Shown here piece by piece: positions 33,781 through 40,410 of a DNA stretch of 64,000 bases. The notes beneath the pieces are model-generated. The model did not search any database and was not told the origin of the DNA. It saw nothing but the letters and a program-made list of their open reading frames with translations. Both the position numbers and the translations under genes were made by a program. This stretch comes from Marinifilaceae bacterium. GTDB taxonomy: Bacteria; Bacteroidota; Bacteroidia; Bacteroidales; Marinifilaceae. The stretch lies in the NCBI GenBank assembly GCA_016936255.1, contig JAFGYE010000114.1, positions 1 to 64,000 of the forward strand, read 5' to 3'. The number at the start of each line of letters is the position of its first letter. The first letter of the stretch is position 1.

Positions 33781-34313
33781 TATCTTCGAACTATGGCAAA
33801 AATCAATTGATCCAAATAATTGCCTTTCTTATAAACAGCACTCTTTAAAACAGCTTCCTGCACAAAACCAGCTTTTTCTAAAACTTTTACTGATCCTATA
33901 TTCCCTTCAAAAACATTTGCATATAATCTCACAATATCCATGTTCAAAAATGCATAATTTACGGTTTCTTTTACCACCTGTGTCATGATCCCTTTGTTCC
34001 AATATTTTTGTCCAATCCAATAACCCAGCTCTGCCGATTTACAAAAGACATCTTCCTGTTGCTCCACACCAACACAACCAACCACTTCTTTATTCACTTC
34101 AATTGCCATAAAATATCCTTTAGCTCCATGATTTACAAAATGAATCCATTGTTGAGCATCCCTAAGGGTATAAGGATATGGAAAGCTGTCCTTTAAGAAA
34201 CGGGATACATCCAAATCATTTGCATATTTTACAAGATCCTCTTCATCTCCAAATTTCCATTTTCTTAAAAAAACACAACTTTTATCAATTTCTGCTGCCA
34301 TATAAACCTCCAT
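33780..34313 (-). CDS. GNAT acetyltransferase (RimJ/RimL-like)
   Basis: This 177-aa N-acetyltransferase uses acetyl-CoA to modify an amine on a protein or small molecule. The fold's conserved parts are visible: CVFLRKWKFGDEEDLVKYAND at the start, VGCVGVEQ, the acetyl-CoA loop ELGYWIGQKYWNKGIMTQVV (in part GYWIGQKYWNKGIMT) and NIGSVKVLEKAGFVQEA. The start is the ATG at 34313; a second ATG at 34301 is equally possible, and the longer frame begins only at a TTG. Acceptor unknown. Confidence 0.88.
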   Translation of the reverse strand: MEVYMAAEIDKSCVFLRKWKFGDEEDLVKYANDLDVSRFLKDSFPYPYTLRDAQQWIHFVNHGAKGYFMAIEVNKEVVGCVGVEQQEDVFCKSAELGYWIGQKYWNKGIMTQVVKETVNYAFLNMDIVRLYANVFEGNIGSVKVLEKAGFVQEAVLKSAVYKKGNYLDQLIFAIVRR

Positions 34314-34376
34314 TTTCGATGTCAACTTACAAGTTCGTTAAAAAACCTTTGCTGAGCATTAAATACGAGCAAAAAA

Positions 34377-34402
34377 AAACTGCCCATTAAATGGACAGTT
34401 TC
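34377..34402 (-). terminator. Terminator of the DUF5606 gene
   Basis: AACTG-C-CCAT-TAA-ATGG-A-CAGTT (34378-34400) forms a stem with one internal mismatch, followed on the minus strand by about ten T. It is 20 bases after the stop at 34422. Confidence 0.75.
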
Positions 34403-34421
34403 TTAAATAACATAGAAGATT

Positions 34422-34835
34422 TTACTCTTCCTCTTTAATTTCCTCTACTGTTTCTTCAATATCCAATAAATTATTTTCTTGTAGAATATTGTACCACTGA
34501 AAAACTTTTTTCATGTCAGAAACATATACACGATCTTCATCGTAATTCGGCAACACCTCAGCCATGTAAGCTTTCAATTCATTTCCTGAAGCTTTGTGAC
34601 TTATAGCCTGCCCACCATTTTCTTTATCCTTAATACTTTTAAAAACAACAGCTAATTGAACATCTCCTTCATCTGTAAAAATAGCAATATCTTCTAAAGC
34701 ACTAATTTTAGAAGACGCATAAGCTGCCATACGCTTTTTATCAATCAAAGACTCAACAATCAGAGCATTCTTTGAGTTAGATACCATTTTAAAAAGACCT
34801 GAATGTCCTGCAATGGCCAATATTCCTTTCAACAT
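34422..34835 (-). CDS. DUF5606 domain protein
   Basis: This 137-aa cytoplasmic protein is conserved across Bacteroidota. It begins MLKGILAIAGHSGLFKMVS, characteristic of DUF5606, and has SRKSQ-like ISALEDIAIFTDEGDVQLAVVF (seen as ALEDIAIFTDEGDVQL) followed by a helical segment ending in an acidic EEE-rich tail. The function is unknown. The -7 element TAAATTTG is at 34861-34868 on the minus strand, 25 bases ahead of the start. Confidence 0.85.
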   Translation of the reverse strand: MLKGILAIAGHSGLFKMVSNSKNALIVESLIDKKRMAAYASSKISALEDIAIFTDEGDVQLAVVFKSIKDKENGGQAISHKASGNELKAYMAEVLPNYDEDRVYVSDMKKVFQWYNILQENNLLDIEETVEEIKEEE

Positions 34836-34860
34836 ATTTTCGTTTTTATATTTGGAAGCA

Positions 34861-34868
34861 CAAATTTA
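34861..34868 (-). promoter_or_regulatory. -7 element of the DUF5606 gene
   Basis: The minus strand reads TAAATTTG, a full consensus match, 25 bases before the start codon; no TTG at the expected -33 spacing. Confidence 0.45.
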
Positions 34869-34927
34869 TAATTCAATTGTAGTAAAAAAAATAATTTTGC
34901 AAAAAAACACCTTAGAATTAATCCAGA

Positions 34928-35647
34928 TTACGCAAAGCCTCTTTCTTTTTTGATCTTTTCAAATGCTTCACTCAACTTCTGAAACTTCTCTTTTGCAGCC
35001 TCCTGCACATCCTCACCCAAGTAACTCACTTTATCAGGATGGTATTTAGTTGCCATTTTTCGATAAGCCTTCTTAACCTCGGCATCAGAAGCATCCCGTG
35101 TTAAATCGAGTATCTTATAACTTGATTCAGTGGATTGAAAAAACATAGACTTAATTGAGTTATAATCACCCGGCTGAATACCCAAATAGTAAGATATTTT
35201 ATCAATAATATTTAATTCTGATTCAGAAACAGTTCCATCAGCCCGAGCAATTCCGAACAGGAAATGCATTAGCTGCAATCTGGAGGAATAATCAAGATTG
35301 TGATGAATTTGCTGACAAACCTCTTCTATCGGTATACTTTGTTTTAGAATGTCACGGAGCACGGTAATTGCTTCACCAGCTCTGCCAGCACCAAAACTTT
35401 TTACTAAATATCCTTTTACGTAATCTAATTCTACCTTTAATACTTTTCCATCTGCTTTCATTACAGCAGCAACCAAAATAAGTAAGCTCATTAAAAAATC
35501 ACCTTGCCTTGTAGCTCCTCTTACATGACCTTTCTCAATTTCAACTGTATCGATTGCCGATCCCAACATAAATCCCAATACTCCACCAATCGGTCCTAAA
35601 AAGGCCCAACCCAATCCGCCAGCAATCCATCTTCCGTATTTTCCCAT
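34928..35647 (-). CDS. TerB and DnaJ domain protein (DjlA-like co-chaperone)
   Basis: This 239-aa protein has a Gly-rich hydrophobic N-terminus (GGLGWAFLGPIGGVLGFMLGS, here WAFLGPIGGVLGFMLG, about residues 11-26) that may insert in the membrane. A TerB helical domain follows (about 45-150; ADGKVLKVELDYVKGYL, ARADGTVSESELNII), then a C-terminal J domain (about 170-237) with the HPD tripeptide in TKYHPDKVSY. The J domain should stimulate a DnaK ATPase. The ATG at 35647 is chosen; the TTG at 35659 lies inside the -7 promoter element. Confidence 0.9.
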   Translation of the reverse strand: MGKYGRWIAGGLGWAFLGPIGGVLGFMLGSAIDTVEIEKGHVRGATRQGDFLMSLLILVAAVMKADGKVLKVELDYVKGYLVKSFGAGRAGEAITVLRDILKQSIPIEEVCQQIHHNLDYSSRLQLMHFLFGIARADGTVSESELNIIDKISYYLGIQPGDYNSIKSMFFQSTESSYKILDLTRDASDAEVKKAYRKMATKYHPDKVSYLGEDVQEAAKEKFQKLSEAFEKIKKERGFA

Positions 35648-35656
35648 TTTTTGGTA

Positions 35657-35689
35657 CAAAATTATTTTACAATCCTAGTTTTCTTCAAA
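35657..35689 (-). promoter_or_regulatory. Promoter with near-zero leader for the TerB-DnaJ gene
   Basis: On the minus strand TTTG (35689-35686), 21 bases and TAATTTTG (35664-35657) match the consensus. The ATG is only 9 bases beyond, so the 5' leader should be at most a few bases. Confidence 0.7.
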
Positions 35690-35765
35690 CAAAGAAAACA
35701 AAAGATCACTTAATTAGAAATCGCACTTCTAAAAAAGCGATTCTATTAACAAAGTTTAACAAAAT

Positions 35766-36359
35766 TTATTTCGTGACTAAAGACCTTATTTGTTTGTCTA
35801 TCCGATCAATCTGAGGAAGAATTAACTCTGTATTGTTGTAAATTACAAAATCAGCTTTTTCAATTCTTATCGATTCCGGGAGCTGACTTCTCATTCTCTC
35901 CATAATCAGCTCTCTACTGATCAAATCTCGTTGGATGACTCTTTGAATCCTGATTTCCTCTTCTGCTGCAACTGTAATTATCTTATCAAAACTCTTGTAT
36001 AAACCACTATCAAAAATGATAGCCGATTCTTGTATTACATAGGGCTTTTTAGAATATTGTTCACACCATCTTATAAAATCGTTTCTTACAGCAGGATGAA
36101 CAATCGAATTAATATCTTTTAATGCTTCAGAATCATTAAATATAATTTCCGCAAGTAATTTTCGGTTCAAATTAAAATTGGAATCGTAAATCTGATCCCC
36201 AAAACGTGAAACCAATGAACTTCGAAGCCCTGCATCTGAGATCATTAATTTTTTTGCCTCTACATCAGCAATGTAAACAGGCACTCCCATCATTTCAAAT
36301 GCCCTTCCAACAATTGATTTTCCAGATCCGATTCCTCCTGTTAAGCCAATCTTTAACAT
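35766..36359 (-). CDS. coaE: Dephospho-CoA kinase
   Basis: This 197-aa kinase carries out the last step of coenzyme A synthesis, phosphorylating the 3'-OH of dephospho-CoA. P-loop GLTGGIGSGKSIVG (about residues 5-18), DVEAKKLM, the lid region QRVIQRDLISRELIMERM and FVIYNN near the end are all typical. Length is normal. It follows ybbR by 43 bases on the minus strand, as part of the nusB-DUF1573-yajC-ybbR-coaE order common in Bacteroidota. Confidence 0.95.
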   Translation of the reverse strand: MLKIGLTGGIGSGKSIVGRAFEMMGVPVYIADVEAKKLMISDAGLRSSLVSRFGDQIYDSNFNLNRKLLAEIIFNDSEALKDINSIVHPAVRNDFIRWCEQYSKKPYVIQESAIIFDSGLYKSFDKIITVAAEEEIRIQRVIQRDLISRELIMERMRSQLPESIRIEKADFVIYNNTELILPQIDRIDKQIRSLVTK

Positions 36360-36402
36360 TATTGAAACATTTTTATAATTCTTTTTTTTAAGATCAACTG
36401 TT

Positions 36403-37413
36403 TTATTGGAATGATTTCTTCTCTTTCAAATAAGTAACTTCCTGTGGATAAAAACGAACATTTGTTACAAAGCCTGGACTGCGCAATAACTGTATCTTTA
36501 ACTTGTTGCTTCCCTCATCTGAAGTATGATTATAATCCACTCTCACATCAAATAAATCAACAGAAACCTTATCATGCTTTTTAAATCCAACAAAATAAGA
36601 CACAGTAACATCTCCAGGAAACAACCTAAGCAATAAAGAATCAGGAAGATTATTCACTTTGATAGGAACAGTAACTTTCTCTTCCGTAAATTGTTCGACA
36701 GGAACCGTGATTTCAATTTTCCTTTGATCAAACTCAAGACCTTCAATCTGTTTTAAACTAACGTTCTTTTTAACTGTTTTATTCAGATTAGTTAAAATGA
36801 GCTTCTCTGTCTCTACAAAATAAATACTATCCAAAATTGAATTAGGCCCTTTCACAACCATACTGTCATATTCCAGAGAAATTTCTCCATCCAACATATA
36901 TTGCTGTTCAAAGCTACTCGACACATTACTTTTAATTGGAACCTTCTTTTCTACAATCGGAGAAAACTCAAATCGAATTGTATCAGGCGAAATACTTATC
37001 AATTTAATACTTGAAGAAAGATCTTTCTCAAATCGATTCATAATTTGCGAAGTTGCAAGAGACAAACTTTGAAGAGTACTGTTTTTTAGTCGATTGTCGG
37101 TATAAAAGCCAACATCGAATGGATTGGAAAGAAAAGCTGAACTTAGTTCATAACGAATCAAATCGAAGCCCTTCGCATTCACTTTTAAAGAAAATTGCCC
37201 GGGCAGTTTATTGGTAAGAACCTTATTTTGGGGCAAGTTAATGTATCGTACCGGGTAATTTACCTCGGTAGTATATTCCTTATTCAGAGCATTTAAAAAC
37301 CAAAATATTGTAGCAATCCCAACAAAAAAAACATACACGAGCAGTTTTTTGTTCGAAGCAATTTTTTCTGTATTAAAAAGCTCCTTTATCCTTTTAAGAT
37401 CTGGAATACCCAA
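36403..37413 (-). CDS. YbbR-like (CdaR-type) domain protein
   Basis: This 336-aa membrane-anchored protein has an N-terminal cytoplasmic stretch, one helix (residues about 24-43, LLVYVFFVGIATIFWFLNAL) and then a series of YbbR-type beta repeats in the periplasm (for example LDSIYFVETEKLILTNL and ITVPVEQFTEEKVTVPIKV). In Firmicutes, YbbR proteins regulate the diadenylate cyclase; here that link is not shown. The only usable start near the frame's beginning is TTG at 37413, just after an in-frame stop. A terminator-like hairpin separates it from yajC. Confidence 0.85.
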   Translation of the reverse strand: MGIPDLKRIKELFNTEKIASNKKLLVYVFFVGIATIFWFLNALNKEYTTEVNYPVRYINLPQNKVLTNKLPGQFSLKVNAKGFDLIRYELSSAFLSNPFDVGFYTDNRLKNSTLQSLSLATSQIMNRFEKDLSSSIKLISISPDTIRFEFSPIVEKKVPIKSNVSSSFEQQYMLDGEISLEYDSMVVKGPNSILDSIYFVETEKLILTNLNKTVKKNVSLKQIEGLEFDQRKIEITVPVEQFTEEKVTVPIKVNNLPDSLLLRLFPGDVTVSYFVGFKKHDKVSVDLFDVRVDYNHTSDEGSNKLKIQLLRSPGFVTNVRFYPQEVTYLKEKKSFQ

Positions 37414-37428
37414 TGTCTGGAAAATTTA

Positions 37429-37458
37429 GAAAAAGACTGTGCTCATAGAGCACAGTCT
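37429..37458 (-). terminator. Hairpin with U-run between yajC and ybbR
   Basis: AGACTGTGCTC (37434-37444) and GAGCACAGTCT (37448-37458) form a perfect 11-bp stem, followed on the minus strand by TTTTT. It sits 7 bases after the yajC stop and 21 before the ybbR TTG. Confidence 0.8.
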
Positions 37459-37464
37459 AAACTA

Positions 37465-37785
37465 TTATTTTTGAGCAACGTCACTCATATCTTTAACTAC
37501 TGCAGCTTTGTCAATTTTCAACCGGTTTTGTCCTTCAACTTCCATAATAATTACAGTTTCCTGAATTTCAAGAACTTTACCATAAATACCACCTGTTGTT
37601 ACAACCTTATCTCCTTTTTTCAAATCATCACGAAACTTTTTCAATTCCTTCTGCTTTTTCATTTGCGGACGGATCATGAAAAAATAGAATACCACTACAA
37701 TTAGAACTAGAGGTACAAATTGCATGATAGGGTTTTGTCCCTCTTGAGGTTGTGTCATCAATAAGATGTTCAATAAATTATCCAT
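37465..37785 (-). CDS. yajC: Preprotein translocase subunit YajC
   Basis: This 106-aa accessory subunit of the SecDF-YajC complex in the inner membrane has one helix, [20 protein letters not shown], seen as [20 protein letters not shown] (about residues 20-40). The cytoplasmic part has the conserved [25 protein letters not shown]. The ATG at 37785 ([12 protein letters not shown]) is used; the longer frame starts only at a TTG. It lies between DUF1573 and ybbR genes. Confidence 0.93.
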   Translation of the reverse strand: MDNLLNILLMTQPQEGQNPIMQFVPLVLIVVVFYFFMIRPQMKKQKELKKFRDDLKKGDKVVTTGGIYGKVLEIQETVIIMEVEGQNRLKIDKAAVVKDMSDVAQK

Positions 37786-37841
37786 TTCAATCCTGAATTT
37801 TAAGGCCAAAGGCCATATTAATTATACAAATACTAATTATT

Positions 37842-38315
37842 CTATTCCACTTGTGCTGTGATAATTAACTCTTTTGTTCCAGATAAAGTATTACAAAAAA
37901 CAGTAATCACCTTGTATTGTTTTCCGTATCTTCCCTCTGAATTGAACTCCACAGTTATATGTGACTCTTCACCGACTTTCACCGGCTTTTTCTCCCATCT
38001 CACTGCAGTACAGCCACAACTTGTTTCAACATTCTTAATTACTAAATCTTTCGACCCAATATTCTTGAAAAAGAAATCACAAACAACGATTTCGCCTTCT
38101 GAAATCACTCCAAATTTATGTATTTCTTTAGTAAACTCAAACTTAGGAAAACCATTCGGCGGAATAATTTTCTCAGAAGCTTTTCCTTCAATCAATTTAC
38201 CATCAAATTTACCTGTTTTATTTGAAGTGCATTGTATTAAAAATGGAAACAGCATCACCACAAACAGTATATTATAAAGAAATTTGATGGTTTGAGAATG
38301 AGTTTTTTTATTCAT
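37842..38315 (-). CDS. DUF1573 lipoprotein
   Basis: This 157-aa protein has a signal peptide ending FLIQC with a lipid-type Cys about 29, followed by a single DUF1573 (Ig-like, MSP/ASPM-Hydin-type) domain. Its hallmarks are HKFGVISEGEIVVCDFFFKNIGSKDLVI and VETSCGCTAVRWEKKPVKVG (in part SCGCTAVRWEKKPV), then GKQYKVITVF. Such proteins are abundant in Bacteroidota with unknown function. It lies between nusB and yajC, each gap carrying little but a hairpin on the nusB side. Confidence 0.9.
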   Translation of the reverse strand: MNKKTHSQTIKFLYNILFVVMLFPFLIQCTSNKTGKFDGKLIEGKASEKIIPPNGFPKFEFTKEIHKFGVISEGEIVVCDFFFKNIGSKDLVIKNVETSCGCTAVRWEKKPVKVGEESHITVEFNSEGRYGKQYKVITVFCNTLSGTKELIITAQVE

Positions 38316-38390
38316 TAATTGTTCAAACGTTTTGGTTCCCGAATGTAGTGAATTTTAATGGAAGTATATTTGCTTCTCTTAATAAATAAA

Positions 38391-38421
38391 AAATGCGCAT
38401 TGCCAAAAGGCGAGCGCATTT
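38391..38421 (-). terminator. Terminator after nusB
   Basis: AAATGCGC (38391-38398) and GCGCATTT (38414-38421) form an 8-bp stem with a loop that can itself pair (GCC/GGC), followed on the minus strand by TTTTATTTATT. It is 23 bases after the nusB stop. Confidence 0.75.
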
Positions 38422-38443
38422 CAAATTATATTCTTTGGGATGA

Positions 38444-39391
38444 TTACCCCTCTATTAAACCCCTGCCCGCTTTTTTAACAGTTCCATTTGATTTCAGCTC
38501 CTGAACCATTTTATCCAGAATTCCATTAATGAAATTACTGCTGTTTGCAGTACTGTAAAACTTGGCAATCTCAAGATATTCGTTAAAACTCACTTTAACC
38601 GGAACACTTGTGAACTCCTTTATTTCTGTAAGGGCCAGCTCCATGATCAAAATATCCATATATGCTATACGCTCCAAATCCCAATTTTTGGTATTTGCCT
38701 TTATCAATTCCAGATGTTCAGTATGATTGATAATCGCCTTACGGAACAATGTTTTCATAAAATCCTCATCATCGCGATCCTTATACAAAGACATTAAAGA
38801 AGTATAAGTATCATCAGTTTCAGAAAATCCTTTTATTGTTCTCACAACCATACTGATAATAAACTCAATTTCATCATTCCAATAGATGCTTTTCTCTTCC
38901 ATTACGCTGTAAAAATCCTCATCTGCAGCAATAATATGAGTAAAAAACTTCTCCACAAATTTCTTATCAGAAGCATAAGTGCTCTCTGGGAAAGACATAT
39001 ACTCACGGTACAAATCTGAATTAATCAATTTGTCATGTAAAATTCGAACGTAATCCTCTTGATCGCTCCAATTTACGGTGTGCGAATTAGAATAACTATT
39101 CAACTGAATATTATCTGCCAACTGCCTGATTACGGCATTATTAATAAATTTTGTGTTGGGATTTAAATCCTCATGAGATGGAATAATTTTGCCTCTTGAA
39201 TTTTCAATTTTCTTTTCAGAAATAAAAGCAACATCCACAATAAGTAGAAGTAAATAATGATACAAATCGTAAGCTTTTCCGACACTAAAGAATAATTCCT
39301 TTTCGGCCTTAGCTATTGTGCGATCTTGATTTTTATAATAGGCATACAAAATTTGTAATACCTTAACACGAAGCAATCTTCTACTAATCAT
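38444..39391 (-). CDS. nusB: Transcription antitermination factor NusB, long Bacteroidota form
   Basis: This 315-aa protein is twice the length of E. coli NusB. The N-terminus MISRRLLRVKVLQILYAYYK and the C-terminal NusB fold (AIINHTEHLELIKANTKNWDLERIAYMDILIMELALTEI, seen as WDLERIAYMDILIMELAL; then VSFNEYLEIAKFYSTANSSNFINGILD, seen as FINGILDKM) are the family parts. A 150-residue helical insertion between them is normal for this phylum. NusB with NusE binds boxA in rRNA operons. A full promoter stands 38 bases upstream. Confidence 0.93.
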   Translation of the reverse strand: MISRRLLRVKVLQILYAYYKNQDRTIAKAEKELFFSVGKAYDLYHYLLLLIVDVAFISEKKIENSRGKIIPSHEDLNPNTKFINNAVIRQLADNIQLNSYSNSHTVNWSDQEDYVRILHDKLINSDLYREYMSFPESTYASDKKFVEKFFTHIIAADEDFYSVMEEKSIYWNDEIEFIISMVVRTIKGFSETDDTYTSLMSLYKDRDDEDFMKTLFRKAIINHTEHLELIKANTKNWDLERIAYMDILIMELALTEIKEFTSVPVKVSFNEYLEIAKFYSTANSSNFINGILDKMVQELKSNGTVKKAGRGLIEG

Positions 39392-39428
39392 ACGTTTAAA
39401 GAACTTGTCAATTACATTAATTCGGCTG

Positions 39429-39458
39429 CAAAAATAGGCTTTTTTTACTTGTTAACAA
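39429..39458 (-). promoter_or_regulatory. Promoter of nusB
   Basis: On the minus strand TTG (39458-39456), 19 bases and TATTTTTG (39436-39429) match the Bacteroidota consensus at ideal spacing, 37 bases before the ATG. Confidence 0.75.
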
Positions 39459-39630
39459 GAAAAAACCAACAAATAAGATAAAATAATTAAACCTCCCAAC
39501 AAAATAACTTTACATATTAAAAATATGTAAAAAAGCACACATCCCCTGAAAAGGTTTGCATACTCATTTTAAATAACCACATTTTCCTCAATAAAATACA
39601 TATTCATAATAAATAGTAAGTATATTTTTT

Positions 39631-39638
39631 TATTTTTG
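39631..39638 (+). promoter_or_regulatory. -7 element of the PUR/DUF3276 gene
   Basis: TATTTTTG, a consensus match, 38 bases before the start at 39677. The surrounding sequence is very AT-rich and lacks a TTG at -33, so this is moderate evidence. Confidence 0.35.
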
Positions 39639-39676
39639 AGTGTATAAAATCAAAATAAATAACAAATTATTTTCAG

Positions 39677-40072
39677 ATGGAAGGTTACGATAAAAAGGAA
39701 GGATTTGAAAAACATAATCGAGACGAAATTTATTCTAATGCGGTAAGAGCGGGGAAAAGAACTTATTTTTTTGATGTTAAAGCAACAAAGAAAAACGACT
39801 ATTACTTAACAATCACCGAAAGTAAAAAACGTTATGACAAAGAAGGAAATTTCACCTTCGAAAAGCATAAAATATTTTTATACAAAGAAGATTTCGATAA
39901 ATTTGCAGATGGACTTTTAGAGGCAATTGATTTTATCAGATCGTCAAATGTGGAAAATGAAACTGACGAAGAAACTTATTCCCATTCACAATACCATGAA
40001 CCAGCAACAGTTCTTGAAGGATTTGAGTCAGAATCCTTTACCAATATAGAATTTGAAGATTTAACGGAATAA
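39677..40072 (+). CDS. PUR family nucleic-acid-binding protein (DUF3276)
   Basis: This 131-aa cytoplasmic protein of the bacterial PUR-alpha group binds single-stranded DNA or RNA in tested relatives. The domain is at about residues 15-95: YSNAVRAGKRTYFFDVKATKKNDYYLTITESKK, seen as AGKRTYFFDVKATKKNDYYL, and FEKHKIFLYKEDFDKFADGL. The acidic tail after residue 100 is typical. Conserved through Bacteroidota and often highly expressed. Single gene with its own terminator. Confidence 0.92.
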   Translation: MEGYDKKEGFEKHNRDEIYSNAVRAGKRTYFFDVKATKKNDYYLTITESKKRYDKEGNFTFEKHKIFLYKEDFDKFADGLLEAIDFIRSSNVENETDEETYSHSQYHEPATVLEGFESESFTNIEFEDLTE

Positions 40073-40094
40073 TAGTTGCATATATGTTATTTGT

Positions 40095-40125
40095 AAAAGC
40101 TGTCCTTTCTGACAGCTTTTTTTTT
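40095..40125 (+). terminator. Terminator of the PUR/DUF3276 gene
   Basis: AAAAGCTGTC-CTTTCT-GACAGCTTTT (40095-40120) followed by T-run; 22 bases after the stop. Confidence 0.9.
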
Positions 40126-40292
40126 GCTCTTATTCAATTCCCAGTGATACAAAAGCAAGTCAAAAAATCTCTGTTTCTCCAAAACATTTACTTTTGCTTA
40201 AATTTATATTTAATTTTGCCGATATGATTAATTATTACACATCCCAATTAAAGACAGTGAATTAAAAAGTTTAAAATACCTACTATTAGGGA

Positions 40293-40323
40293 TTGCAAGT
40301 CACCTATTTTTCCTATACGTTTG
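40293..40323 (+). promoter_or_regulatory. Promoter of feoAB
   Basis: TTG (40293-40295), 20 bases, TACGTTTG (40316-40323): a full match in sequence and spacing. Start of transcription is expected near 40329, giving a leader of about 80 bases. Confidence 0.8.
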
Positions 40324-40376
40324 ACATGCTATTAATTAAGCACAAGAATTAAATTACAATCAAGTTGCAATGATCA

Positions 40377-40392
40377 GATGCCAAATGGCATC
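40377..40392 (+). promoter_or_regulatory. Palindrome GATGCCAAATGGCATC in the feoAB leader
   Basis: A perfect 6-bp inverted repeat with AAAT centre, 18 bases before the feoAB ATG and well downstream of the predicted start site. Flanking TGAT/ATCA-like bases extend it imperfectly. It may be a metal-regulator operator acting as roadblock or a leader hairpin covering the translation start region. It does not match the classical Fur box. Confidence 0.45.
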
Positions 40393-40410
40393 ATCCATTA
40401 ATAAATAAGA

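Larger units (their letters stand above)
40073..40410. other. Intergenic region holding a terminator, the feoAB promoter and a leader hairpin
   Basis: This 338-base stretch without a gene contains the PUR gene terminator (40095-40125), a full promoter at 40293-40323 and, in the predicted feoAB leader, the palindrome at 40377-40392. The remainder, about 40130-40290, is AT-rich and shows nothing further. Confidence 0.6.
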
